Notes under the pieces: model-generated
Database searches by the model: none
What the model was told of the DNA's origin: nothing
What the model saw: the letters and a program-made list of their open reading frames with translations, nothing else
Shown here: positions 17,969 through 27,224 of the stretch, piece by piece
How the letters are laid out: every line of letters starts with the position of its first letter
Numbering within the stretch: the stretch's first letter is position 1
Position numbers and translations under genes: made by a program
From: Candidatus Paracaedibacteraceae bacterium
Lineage (GTDB): Bacteria; Pseudomonadota; Alphaproteobacteria; Paracaedibacterales; Paracaedibacteraceae
Assembly (NCBI GenBank): GCA_019636055.1
Contig: JAHBYH010000003.1
Span: 201,501 to 265,500, forward strand
Reading direction: 5' to 3'
Length of the DNA: 64,000 nt

Positions 17969-19810
17969 TTGATTACACTTTGCAAGGATAGAATCAGGAT
18001 TGTTCTGTTGCTGTCACCCATGATCCTTGCTGGGTGCAGCTATTTTTTTCCGTCAAAAGAAGATCAAAAGTTTACGCCTAAAGATCTGCATCTTCCAGAA
18101 ATTGAGTATACTGCTGATTTAGAAATTGCTGGCGACAAATCGCAAGAATCGTACTTTAAATCAATTCCAATGTTGATGCAGAATGATGTGGCTCATCCAA
18201 CAAGTACGAATGCGCTTCGTTATCGTGCTCATGAAGATGTTTCTTTGTTGAAAAAAGCCCTCAAAAATCATGGCTATTTTCAAGGAAATGCGTCTTTTAT
18301 CCTCGATCATGGGGACGAGAAAGTTAAACATGTTAAGTTTATCATAGAGCCGGGACCTGTTTATTGGGTGGAGGGAGTCGATATCGATATGACGGGAGCA
18401 GATGATGTGCCAATTCTGCCCGAAAAAGCGAAAAAGGTTATTGATATTAAGAACGGCACAAAAGTTCGATTAGATGATGTTTTAGAAGCTGTTCCAAAAC
18501 TACATCGTTACTTTATAAGTCATGGTTATCCTGATGTTGAAATTGAAGAACCGATCGGGAAAATTGACGATAAAACGCATAAGGTTTTGATTACATATAA
18601 AATTTACTTGAAAGGCAAGAAAACCTTTGGAAATCTTAGTATTCGTGGGAATGGTAAAGTTTCTGAATCTTTTGTGAGAAATCGATTCCACTTTACCGAT
18701 CAGGATTTTTATGATCAAAAAGTGTTGGATCAATCTCGTAAAGCTTTATTAGATACTGAATTATTTTCCTCTGTGCTTATTTCACATAAAACAAGGGGCG
18801 ATAAGGCTGATATTATCGCTGATTTAACAGAAGCTCCGCCTAGACGTTTTGTTTTGGGAGCACGTTATGGAACACAAGAGGGGATTGGTGGTAAACTTGT
18901 TTGGCAGCATAAAAATGCTTTTGGGGGCGGTGAGGATTTTTATGTTCGGGGCGAAGGTGGTCAACGTCAGTTTAAAAGTTCCATCGGCTTAAAAATCCCT
19001 GATGTTATTTGGCAAGATTTTAACCTTGTGAATATTATTTCTGCAACAAAGGCTAGAACAAAGGCTTATTACGGTGTTATTTATAATGCCTATTCAGGGT
19101 TGGAACATCAAGTTAATGAAACATCAAATTATGCTGTGGGGTTAGAAGCAGAACATTCTCAATTAAAGCGGCTTCGTAGTACTAAACGAACGTTTTATGG
19201 TGTCCCTGTTATGTATACTTATGATGATCGTAATGATCATTTAAACCCCTATAAGGGGTGGAAATGGCGATTAGATTTTGCGCCATACTTTGGTGATTTT
19301 GGGAGCACAGGGATCATGTTAAAAGCAAGCCTTTATAGTGCTCAATATTGGCGTATAATTCCTAAAGATAAGTTTGTAATCGCAACTTGGCAAAAAATTG
19401 GTCAAATTGGTGGCATTGATTTTGATGATATTCCTTTCAATCGTCGATGGTATGGTGGGGGATCGGGATCTATACGGGGGTATGGGTACCAAAAACTGAG
19501 TAAACCTGATGATCAGGGAGCTCCTCTTGGTGGAAAGTCATTGCTGGAAGTTGGTGTAGAGCCTCGCTATCGTATTAGCGAAAAATTTGGTGCATCAGTT
19601 TTTGTTGAGGCCGGAGCTGTTTCGGAGCGCAGAATTCCCGGGTTTAAATCTCAGGAAATGAAGATCGGTTATGGTGTTGGTGGTAAATATTATACAGATA
19701 TTGGTCCGATTCGGTTGGATATCGCGTTTCCAACAAAACGTCGTCGTGTAAATGGTAAAACTTATGATGCACCAGTGCAGTTCTATATTAGTTTAGGGCA
19801 GGCTTTTTAA
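17969..19810 (+). CDS. tamA: TamA-family Omp85 outer-membrane assembly factor with lipobox
   Basis: The 613-residue protein has POTRA domains (about 65-290) and a C-terminal 16-stranded Omp85 barrel (about 295-613) with the lid-loop motif GGSGSIRGYGYQ near 495 and the terminal strand ending in GQAF. It probably inserts beta-barrel proteins together with TamB. The N-terminus is unusual: LLLSPMILAGC reads as a lipoprotein signal with Cys23. The only upstream start is a TTG at 17969, with the purines AGGGAAAG immediately before it at poor spacing, so the exact start is uncertain. tamB begins on the last base of the stop codon. Confidence 0.9.
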   Translation: MITLCKDRIRIVLLLSPMILAGCSYFFPSKEDQKFTPKDLHLPEIEYTADLEIAGDKSQESYFKSIPMLMQNDVAHPTSTNALRYRAHEDVSLLKKALKNHGYFQGNASFILDHGDEKVKHVKFIIEPGPVYWVEGVDIDMTGADDVPILPEKAKKVIDIKNGTKVRLDDVLEAVPKLHRYFISHGYPDVEIEEPIGKIDDKTHKVLITYKIYLKGKKTFGNLSIRGNGKVSESFVRNRFHFTDQDFYDQKVLDQSRKALLDTELFSSVLISHKTRGDKADIIADLTEAPPRRFVLGARYGTQEGIGGKLVWQHKNAFGGGEDFYVRGEGGQRQFKSSIGLKIPDVIWQDFNLVNIISATKARTKAYYGVIYNAYSGLEHQVNETSNYAVGLEAEHSQLKRLRSTKRTFYGVPVMYTYDDRNDHLNPYKGWKWRLDFAPYFGDFGSTGIMLKASLYSAQYWRIIPKDKFVIATWQKIGQIGGIDFDDIPFNRRWYGGGSGSIRGYGYQKLSKPDDQGAPLGGKSLLEVGVEPRYRISEKFGASVFVEAGAVSERRIPGFKSQEMKIGYGVGGKYYTDIGPIRLDIAFPTKRRRVNGKTYDAPVQFYISLGQAF

Positions 19811-22800
19811 TGATGAGAATTATAACGAAAGTTTTAAAATATATTCTTGCTATAATTGCTGTTTTGTTGTTGGTTTTACAAATCCCATCCCTTAATACAC
19901 GGGTTATTCAGGGGGTTCTTAATATTGCTACACCGTCTGACCTTAGAATTCGAATAAAAGGTATCAGCGGAGCCTTTCCTTTTAATCTGAGGATCAATCA
20001 AATTAAACTCAAGGATTCTTCCAAGACGTGGTTTGAAATAAATAATTTATCATTTGATTGGCGAGGGGTGGATGTTCTGTATGGTAAGTTACATTTTGGT
20101 GAGGTTCATGCTGAAAGAGTAGTTTATCTCGAGAATCCGGATATGGAATCCTCTGACGATCCTTTGATTTTACCGCGCCTCAATATTGATAAATTGAGGG
20201 TTAATTCAGTTGAAATTCCTATGCTCTATCGTGGGAAATTTACAGTCAACGGCGTGTTAAAATCCCCGGAAAAAGGGCATCAGATTATCAGGATAGATCT
20301 TAATTTTAGTACAGACTATAAGGAAACTGAAACCATAATTTATGAACAAAAGGGAATTGATTATACTATTAAATCTAGCATTAACAGGCCACTTGCAACA
20401 TTTACATCATTATCACCAAGCCTTTTAACAAATACCCAAGGAAAATTAAATCTTCACATGGATCTGGCTGGGCAGACGACATTTAAGGGGGTTAATGGAT
20501 CTGCATCTTTAAAACTATCTGGTTTTCATAGCCCTGAATTAAAACTGAATGATATCTTGGGTGGTGATTCAGAATTTTTGTTCACAGGAAATCTAGCTAA
20601 TAAAGCATCCAATGCTGCAAGAATCAACTTAAAACTTAAAGACCGTCATATTGTTGTTAATGTTAATCAAACTGGTGACGAATTTGATATTGTTGGCTCT
20701 CTAAAATCATCAGGTTACACCGGACAATTAATGGGGAATATTAAGGATAATATAGCTGATATTAAGCTTGTTGGGACTGGTGGACATGCAAATATTCGCT
20801 TTAAAGGTAATTCGAAAGAAATTTTATCTCTCAATGTAGATTTCAAAAAAATAGATGAGCTTAGTCGTTTCTTGTTTTATCCTATGTGGGGGGCGATCGC
20901 TTTATCAGGTGTTTGGGATAACACAAACAAACGGTTTGATATGCATGCTAAAAGTATATCAACCAATGGTAAGGTTGATTTATTTTCTAGCGTTGAAGGA
21001 ACTGTTTATGCAGAAAAGAACCACTATAAAGCAGAAGTAAAAGCACACAATGAAGATGTAAAAATTAAGATTGCTGGTTTTTCTGACTTGACCGTAAAGA
21101 ATGTTCAAATTAATGAATTATATATTCGTCCTATCTATGATAAATCTCGTTTGATCGAGCTCAAACAGCCTATATATATCAAATCTGTTGATAATAACTA
21201 TTTAGTTCATGATACTGAAATTCATTTCTTAGAAGGTGGGCTTCGTACAAAAAACTTGGTATTGTCAGACAAGCCAACGGGTGAGATTACTCTGAAAGAT
21301 TTTGATGCGCGAATATTAAACTCATTTATTGAGGGGACTCAGTGGCGGGGCATGTTAGAGGGAAACCTGGTTTTTGGCGGAAAAAACTTATACGATGCTA
21401 AAATTGCCATTAAGGATTTCGGGCTTGAATCAGGGGAGCGTAAAAAAGAAAAACTTATCAATATAGATCTAACGCTTGTCCATAATAAATCATCTATTTT
21501 CGCAAAGTTGAACTATACTGATAATTTAGATTCCAAATTGGCCGGAAGTTTTAATATAAAAACTGACAAAATTCTGCCTGAAGATTTTGCTCCCATCACA
21601 ACATCCCTGTCGGGAATTGTTAATATTTCCGCACTTAATACTTTGGTGTGGTGGGGTGACCGATTTAAGGGAAAGTTAACTATTGGGTTGAAAGGGGATG
21701 GTACGTTAAAATCCTCGAATATTTCAGGAAGGATTGCTTTGGATGACGGGTATTATGAAAATGGTGTTATCGGTACCACATTAAAGGAAATCAAGGCCCG
21801 CATGGCATTGTCACAGGGGATATTATCGATCCAATCTTTTGATGGGAAGGATTATGATAAGGGGGCGTTCGGGGTGACTGGAAAGGTTAATCTTCAAGCC
21901 ATAACAAGCCCTGTTGTTGATTTGAATTTGAAACTTAATAAAGTAATGATCGCGAACACGCATGAAGCAATTGTGGTTACGTCTGGGAATTTGACTGCCA
22001 AAACCGTAAAAGCACATCATCATATTATTGCCGGTGCCATTACTGTGAATTCAGCTTTGATTAATTTGAATCAAGTATCCTCTGAACCAAAAACTATTCG
22101 TGTATACCGTACAACCGAAGAGCTAGAGCGCAAGCAAAGTAAAAAGGTGTCAGAATTGCTGACTCAACTGGACATTAAGGTTGATATCCCTAAAAAGTTA
22201 TTTGTTCAAGGATTTGGCCTAAGGAGTGAGTGGAAAGGGGCTATGGCCATGACGGGCCCTATGAATATACCGAATATAACGGGGGGAATTCATTCCCTTA
22301 AGGGAAGATTAGATATTTCCTCTAAGAGGTTGGAGCTGGCTCCGAGCTCTGTAACGTTTGAAACGAAGCATGGTCAGATTATGCCGGTATTAGATGTATC
22401 GGCTAAAAAAGTTGTTCGTGAATATGAGGCGTTTATATCTGTGAAAGGCCCAGTGGATGAACCAAAGATTGATTTTATATCGATTCCGGCTCAAACAACT
22501 GAAAATGTTATTGCATTGATTTTATTTGATAAACCGCTTAGTGAAGTAACCGCAGCTCAAAGTTTACAATTGGCAACAACGCTTGCTGCGGTCAAGGCTG
22601 GAAAATTTTCGGGGGGAGCATTAGATTCGCTTAATCAATTGCTGGGGGTCGATGATATTTCACTAAATAAACAAGAATCGATTGATGGTACTGATGATAA
22701 TTCAAAGTATAGTGTTTCTGTTGGCAAGCAATTAACGGAACGAGTTTTTGTTGGTCTCGAGCAAGGTATACAACAAGAAGTTGGCTCAAAAGTCAAGGTT

Positions 22801-22890
22801 AAGGTTGATGTAACTAAAAACACAAAAGTTGATGCGGAAGTTGGAACTCAAAATACGGCTCTTGGGTATGGCCTCGAGTTTAGATATTAA
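19810..22890 (+). CDS. tamB: TamB, translocation and assembly module inner-membrane protein
   Basis: A 1026-residue protein with one N-terminal signal anchor (about 8-30), a long run of beta-rich repeats and the conserved C-terminal DUF490/TamB domain (about 720-1026). Diagnostic parts are GLRSEWKGAMAMTG, GGIHSLKGRLDISSKRLEL, FISIPAQTTENVIALILFDK and the ending TALGYGLEFRY. TamB bridges the periplasm and transports lipids or supports barrel assembly with TamA. Its ATG overlaps the tamA TAA by one base, indicating translational coupling. It is shorter than the Escherichia coli protein (about 1260) but within the alphaproteobacterial range. Confidence 0.93.
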   Translation: MMRIITKVLKYILAIIAVLLLVLQIPSLNTRVIQGVLNIATPSDLRIRIKGISGAFPFNLRINQIKLKDSSKTWFEINNLSFDWRGVDVLYGKLHFGEVHAERVVYLENPDMESSDDPLILPRLNIDKLRVNSVEIPMLYRGKFTVNGVLKSPEKGHQIIRIDLNFSTDYKETETIIYEQKGIDYTIKSSINRPLATFTSLSPSLLTNTQGKLNLHMDLAGQTTFKGVNGSASLKLSGFHSPELKLNDILGGDSEFLFTGNLANKASNAARINLKLKDRHIVVNVNQTGDEFDIVGSLKSSGYTGQLMGNIKDNIADIKLVGTGGHANIRFKGNSKEILSLNVDFKKIDELSRFLFYPMWGAIALSGVWDNTNKRFDMHAKSISTNGKVDLFSSVEGTVYAEKNHYKAEVKAHNEDVKIKIAGFSDLTVKNVQINELYIRPIYDKSRLIELKQPIYIKSVDNNYLVHDTEIHFLEGGLRTKNLVLSDKPTGEITLKDFDARILNSFIEGTQWRGMLEGNLVFGGKNLYDAKIAIKDFGLESGERKKEKLINIDLTLVHNKSSIFAKLNYTDNLDSKLAGSFNIKTDKILPEDFAPITTSLSGIVNISALNTLVWWGDRFKGKLTIGLKGDGTLKSSNISGRIALDDGYYENGVIGTTLKEIKARMALSQGILSIQSFDGKDYDKGAFGVTGKVNLQAITSPVVDLNLKLNKVMIANTHEAIVVTSGNLTAKTVKAHHHIIAGAITVNSALINLNQVSSEPKTIRVYRTTEELERKQSKKVSELLTQLDIKVDIPKKLFVQGFGLRSEWKGAMAMTGPMNIPNITGGIHSLKGRLDISSKRLELAPSSVTFETKHGQIMPVLDVSAKKVVREYEAFISVKGPVDEPKIDFISIPAQTTENVIALILFDKPLSEVTAAQSLQLATTLAAVKAGKFSGGALDSLNQLLGVDDISLNKQESIDGTDDNSKYSVSVGKQLTERVFVGLEQGIQQEVGSKVKVKVDVTKNTKVDAEVGTQNTALGYGLEFRY

Positions 22891-22959
22891 TATTTGTTGA
22901 TAAATATAAAATAGTATCTATATTTTGAAGACGTTAATAATAAATAATGATCCTATGAT

Positions 22960-25773
22960 ATGACAAAAAATATTCTAACAAGACTATTACTAAGTTCAAT
23001 TCCCATCTTGACTTATGCTTCTGAAAAGGAGGCGACCTCATCAAACTCAACACAGATAGTAGGGGCGTCTTTTGCTATAAAAGCGGCTGACTTTCCTGAT
23101 TATTCTGAAGATTATCTTGATTATATACAATCTATAATTGCTAAATTACCTGAAAATCATGCGCAGTTTTATACTGGATTATCCAGTGCAGGTTTGCGCG
23201 CACTATTTATCAGTAAGCATTTTTATTTTGACCAAGGGCTTAATATAAAAGAGCTTCAACGAGCTCTGTTTGGTTTGCCTGTGGATGGCTCTATCATTTC
23301 ACCAGAGGCGATAGTATCCCTATTGAATTTGTTTCCTAATCAGGTAGATGCTCAACAATTACTTTATAGATTAAGAACGCAACCTATTGGAACAGTTAAT
23401 TTGGTTGATCCAATCGCTTCTAAAGATGTTATTAACCGTGCCTTGATCAATCATCAACCGTGGGCTATAGAGCATTATTGTAATCTTAATAGCCTTCCGG
23501 ATTCTATGTCTACTGAGTACTTGTTAGTCCTGGCTAATCATGGTGATAGAAGTGCCTCTGATAGATTGGATGAAATTTATAATATAGATATTCCCGATGT
23601 ATCATCTTTGGATGGTGCTGTTCTGCAAAGTGTTATTGATGATCTTATTAAAAAAGTAACACCATATTCGTATGGTTCTCCTCTTGTCTTATTAGGGAAT
23701 AGATTAGCTGCTAGGAACTTTCTTGGTCTAGCACAATCTTGTTATTTTGCTGCTGCCCGTCTGGGAAGCATTGACGGGGCTGAATATTATTATAATGAAC
23801 TGGATGGGACTAAGCCATTTAACGAATTCTTAGACGAAATTGTTGGACTTAGTTATGTGGGCATAAGTGCAAAAAAGCCATTACTATTTTTTATTGGCAT
23901 GGCAATGGATCGTTTAGTAAAAGAGGAGCATTTATCAAATAGTAATCGTTACATTAAATTTATAGAATTGATGGCAAGTTATGGTTCTGTTGAAGTCTTA
24001 TCTTATTTAGTAAACTGCAATCTACCGCTCGATGAAAATAGAAGGCATCAGCTATACTTGCGAGGGGCTGATTCGGATAATGTTTTATTAAAAGCAACAT
24101 CTATAGCAATGTTAGCAGGCACAAACAGGGGGGCAGGAAATCTAGTTAAGGCTAAAGCTTTTTATCAGTACGCTTTAGATTTGTTTAAAGATGAAAAGTC
24201 AGATTTTATGCTATTCAAAAAACATCAGATTAATAGTCTTTATATAGATATGTTGCTAGGCAGTTCGGATCAAGATGATAACAGTAAAGCTATTAAATAT
24301 TTAGATGATCAAGCTAAAAATGGTCATGTTGTTGCGTATTTAAAATTGGGAAAATATTTTTATTCTCAAGGTAATATGTCGAGTGCTCTTCAAAACTTTA
24401 TCAATGGCTCTCTTTTGGGTAATGCTGAATGTTTGCTGCTAAGCGGTATTATCTATAAAGAGAGAGGGGCATTTGATTATGCAAGAAAATGTATAGAACA
24501 AGCTCTTAGTTCTAAGCAACTATCAGAAGAAAATAAAAGTAAGGCTGAACGCTATTTAACGGAGATTGTTAGATTAGAAGAAGACGCAGCTCTAAAAGAC
24601 CCTGAAAAGCTTGAACGTGATCGTTTAGCTCAAGAACTTATTGATGAAGAGAATCGCTTGGCATTTAGGAAACAGGACACCACTCGTCTAAAAGCTGAGC
24701 GAGAAGTCGCCCGTCAAGCAGAAAAAGCTCGTCTGGCCAAGGAGAAAGAGGCTACTCGTCTAAAATCTGAACGAGAAGTCGCCCGCCAAGTAGAAGAAGC
24801 TCGTCTGGCTGAGGAGAAAGCCTTTTTAAACAGAGCTGAAGAAATATTTAGACAGGCTTTGGTCACAAAAAATCAAGATGAGCAACAAGCGCTCGATATT
24901 TTCTTGAGAATTTCTAAACTTGGTCTTGATTCATTGCATGTCAAAGCGATGAAGGAAGCTGCTATTATTTTACGGAACCAAAAGAATTTCTCTGAAGCTC
25001 TTAAACTCTTTAGAATGGTTGAAGTTTTAGGTGATTCTGAATTAAGTAAAGACGCGTCTTACTCTGTCGGTTGTTTGTTAGCAAATAATTCAAATAGTTC
25101 AAGTAAGAATGACCTTGCTTATTTTGCCTTTAAAAGAGCTGCTAATTTAGGGCATATCAAGGCCCATTATGCGGCGGCAATGCTTCTTTTGCATCAGAAA
25201 AATATTGCTGGTATAAGCAATCCTTTAGATTTATCTGTTAGTTTTCTGCAAACTGCCGCAAGTTTAGGTCATGTGGACTCATTGCTTCAGTTAAGTTTTG
25301 TTATTGCGAATGCAACAGAAACACAAAAAGCGCGCCCTGAATTAGCTAGGATATATCATGAGCGATATAAAGAAGCTATGGAATTACCTAATGTTGATCC
25401 TGAAAAACTAAATCATGAGGCGCAAGAGCTCATTCATGCTAAAAGGAAAGATGACGCTAATATAGTTAAGGCATTGGAACAGCTCGATAAGGCCACTGAT
25501 TTAGGCCATGCTGAGTCAGCCTATACAGCAGGACTAATGCGGTCAGGATTATATTGGCCAAATTTTCCAATTGCTTCTGATCATGATAAAGCAAAGCAAT
25601 CTTTCGAAAGAGGAATGACTATGGGGCATAAGGGGTGTAAGTTTGAACTTGCTCTTATGATATCAAAAACCGATAGGCTTCGTTCAATTGCTTTGCTTGA
25701 GGAATTGCTTGCTTCTGGTGATATGTCAGTTAAGCCATACCTTAAAGCAGTAGAGCACGCAAGGCCTGCATAA
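22960..25773 (+). CDS. Large secreted Sel1/TPR-repeat protein, 937 aa
   Basis: A signal peptide (about 1-20) precedes helical-pair repeats of the Sel1-like kind, for example the units around NGHVVAYLKLGKYFYSQGN, LGHIKAHYAAAMLLLHQKN and LGHAESAYTAGLMRSG. Residues about 535-625 form a highly charged coiled coil with a near-identical tandem duplication of 24 residues (TRLKAEREVARQAEK and TRLKSEREVARQVEE). Sel1 proteins usually mediate protein-protein contacts and are common among secreted proteins of intracellular bacteria; a specific partner cannot be named. It lies just upstream of the phage block but looks unrelated to it. The next gene is separated by a hairpin. Confidence 0.8.
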   Translation: MTKNILTRLLLSSIPILTYASEKEATSSNSTQIVGASFAIKAADFPDYSEDYLDYIQSIIAKLPENHAQFYTGLSSAGLRALFISKHFYFDQGLNIKELQRALFGLPVDGSIISPEAIVSLLNLFPNQVDAQQLLYRLRTQPIGTVNLVDPIASKDVINRALINHQPWAIEHYCNLNSLPDSMSTEYLLVLANHGDRSASDRLDEIYNIDIPDVSSLDGAVLQSVIDDLIKKVTPYSYGSPLVLLGNRLAARNFLGLAQSCYFAAARLGSIDGAEYYYNELDGTKPFNEFLDEIVGLSYVGISAKKPLLFFIGMAMDRLVKEEHLSNSNRYIKFIELMASYGSVEVLSYLVNCNLPLDENRRHQLYLRGADSDNVLLKATSIAMLAGTNRGAGNLVKAKAFYQYALDLFKDEKSDFMLFKKHQINSLYIDMLLGSSDQDDNSKAIKYLDDQAKNGHVVAYLKLGKYFYSQGNMSSALQNFINGSLLGNAECLLLSGIIYKERGAFDYARKCIEQALSSKQLSEENKSKAERYLTEIVRLEEDAALKDPEKLERDRLAQELIDEENRLAFRKQDTTRLKAEREVARQAEKARLAKEKEATRLKSEREVARQVEEARLAEEKAFLNRAEEIFRQALVTKNQDEQQALDIFLRISKLGLDSLHVKAMKEAAIILRNQKNFSEALKLFRMVEVLGDSELSKDASYSVGCLLANNSNSSSKNDLAYFAFKRAANLGHIKAHYAAAMLLLHQKNIAGISNPLDLSVSFLQTAASLGHVDSLLQLSFVIANATETQKARPELARIYHERYKEAMELPNVDPEKLNHEAQELIHAKRKDDANIVKALEQLDKATDLGHAESAYTAGLMRSGLYWPNFPIASDHDKAKQSFERGMTMGHKGCKFELALMISKTDRLRSIALLEELLASGDMSVKPYLKAVEHARPA
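24682..24825 (+). repeat. Two 72-bp tandem repeats within the Sel1 gene
   Basis: Bases 24682-24753 and 24754-24825 are imperfect copies, each encoding a 24-residue charged helix beginning TRLK(A/S)EREVARQ. A third degenerate copy may precede them. The unit length keeps the frame, so copy number could vary without disrupting the protein. Confidence 0.85.
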
Positions 25774-25899
25774 TCAAGTTTGTTGCTAAGGGCTTTGATC
25801 TAAAAATAATCCATGGGCAAATATTTTTGTGTTTAATCTATGGATATTATTAAATAACTGATATATAAATATTTTTGTAATATTAATAACTCTGTTTAC

Positions 25900-25937
25900 A
25901 ACTACCTCTTCCCTAATCGGAGAGGTAGTTTTTTTAT
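25900..25937 (+). terminator. Hairpin with T-run ahead of the portal gene (contains repeat copy 2)
   Basis: A 10-bp stem (25900-25909 with 25921-25930) and an 11-base loop are followed by seven T residues on the plus strand, the look of an intrinsic terminator for the Sel1 gene. The core 25904-25926 is a 23-bp member of the ACCTCT...AGAGGT palindrome family. Confidence 0.72.
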
Positions 25938-25950
25938 TTAAGGATTTTTC

Positions 25951-27156
25951 ATGAAATTTTTAAAATCAATCTGCTCAGAACGTCCGAATAAAAAATCCAG
26001 TGGTGTCGCTTCGTACATTGCTTATAATTCACTGGGTAAGGCGGTGTGGACTCCTCGAAACTATGGCCTCCTTGCGGATGAGGGATATCAAAAAAATGTT
26101 ATTGTTTATCGATGTGTCAGTTTAATTGCACGTGGGGTAGGGAGTGTGCCTTGGCTTTTATATGACCATAACCATGAAATTGAGAAGCATCCTATCCTTG
26201 ATTTACTCAATTGTCCAAGCCCGCGTCAAGCGGGTTCTTCTTTTATGGAGAGCCTTGTTGGTCATTTAATGTTAGCTGGAAACGCTTACATAGAAGCTGT
26301 TTGTGATCGATCGGGAATGGTTTGTGAGTTATATTCATTAAGGCCTGATCGGATAAAAGTCATTCCTAGTGTCTCTGGGGTTCCTGTGGCATTTGAGTAC
26401 GAAGTTGACGGGCGTAAGCGTGTCTTAGAAAGTGACCCTATTACTGGGTGTTCTTCTGTTTTACACATCAAAAATTTTCACCCATTGAATGATTGGTACG
26501 GCATGAGTCCCATTGAGGCTGCGGCTCGATCTATAGATCAACATAATGTTGTTGCTGAACATAATCTTGCTCTCCTTCAAAATGGTGGACGACCAAGTGG
26601 TGCGTTGATGTTTAAGCCAGGGAATAGCCAACCTATGTCGGAAAAGCAACGGGATTCTTTGCGAGATGATATTCGTCGGATTTATGAAGGGAGCAATAAC
26701 GCGGGCAAGATTATGGTTTTAGAGGGAGATTTTGACTGGAAGGAAATGGGGTTAAGTCCAAAAGATCTTGACTTTATTGAAGGTAAAAATATTTCCGCAC
26801 GGGAAATATCTCAGGCATTTGGCGTTCCTCCGATGTTAGTTGGAATTAGTGGAGATGCCACTTTTGCTAATTATAAAGAGGCTAGGTATCACTTGTGGGA
26901 AGACACAATTATTCCGCTGATGGAGTTTTTGATTGCAGAACTAAACCTGTGGCTCTGTCCAATGTTCGGGGAAAACTTGCGGCTTTCCTATGATGTTGAC
27001 GCTATACCGGCGTTGGCTCAAAGACGAGAGGCATTATGGTCGAAAATCCAATCGTCTGAGTTCTTGACGATCAACGAGAAACGTCAGGCGGTTGGCTATG
27101 GACCCATCGATGGTGGGGATTCGATATTTAAACCTCTCCCACAAGGGGATAGGTGA
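25951..27156 (+). CDS. Phage/GTA portal protein (HK97 family)
   Basis: The 401-residue product matches the HK97-type portal (PF04860): an early NVIVYRCVSLIARGVGSVPW helix, the VGHLMLAGNAYIEAVCDRSG strand region, GMSPIEAAARSIDQHN, and FGVPPMLVGISGDATFANYKEA near the stem. It is near the usual length (about 390-420). In a virion it would form the dodecameric DNA channel at one capsid vertex. It heads the head module and is followed by the protease. No terminase gene precedes it. The last codons (PLPQGDR) are encoded by a palindromic repeat, so the natural C-terminus may have been altered. Ribosome site AAGGA precedes the ATG. Confidence 0.93.
   Translation: MKFLKSICSERPNKKSSGVASYIAYNSLGKAVWTPRNYGLLADEGYQKNVIVYRCVSLIARGVGSVPWLLYDHNHEIEKHPILDLLNCPSPRQAGSSFMESLVGHLMLAGNAYIEAVCDRSGMVCELYSLRPDRIKVIPSVSGVPVAFEYEVDGRKRVLESDPITGCSSVLHIKNFHPLNDWYGMSPIEAAARSIDQHNVVAEHNLALLQNGGRPSGALMFKPGNSQPMSEKQRDSLRDDIRRIYEGSNNAGKIMVLEGDFDWKEMGLSPKDLDFIEGKNISAREISQAFGVPPMLVGISGDATFANYKEARYHLWEDTIIPLMEFLIAELNLWLCPMFGENLRLSYDVDAIPALAQRREALWSKIQSSEFLTINEKRQAVGYGPIDGGDSIFKPLPQGDR
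27132..27154. repeat. 23-bp palindromic repeat, copy 3 (inside portal 3' end)
   Basis: ACCTCTCCC-ACAAG-GGGATAGGT differs from the copy at 12202 in only three positions. Like that copy it supplies the last codons of the gene it overlaps. Confidence 0.8.
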
Positions 27157-27182
27157 TTCACACGTTACTTGTTTATGCAACA

Positions 27183-27205
27183 ACCTCTTTATTTAATCGA
27201 GAGGT
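27183..27205. repeat. 23-bp palindromic repeat, copy 4 (portal-protease gap)
   Basis: ACCTCT with an 11-base centre and AGAGGT, total 23 bp, between portal and protease genes and 28 bp after copy 3. The centre has diverged so only the outer 6-bp stem is kept. Confidence 0.65.
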
Positions 27206-27212
27206 GTTTTCT

Positions 27213-27219
27213 AAAGGAG
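27213..27219 (+). promoter_or_regulatory. Shine-Dalgarno that fixes the protease start
   Basis: AAAGGAG ends five bases before the ATG at 27225. It selects this start over the GTG at 27153, whose reading would begin inside a palindromic repeat. Confidence 0.8.
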
Positions 27220-27224
27220 ATTAC

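Noticed and set aside
25774..25950. Possible phage attachment site or regulatory gene before the portal
   Set aside because: Only AT-rich sequence and the palindromic terminator were seen; no matching direct repeat was found at the end of the block by eye.
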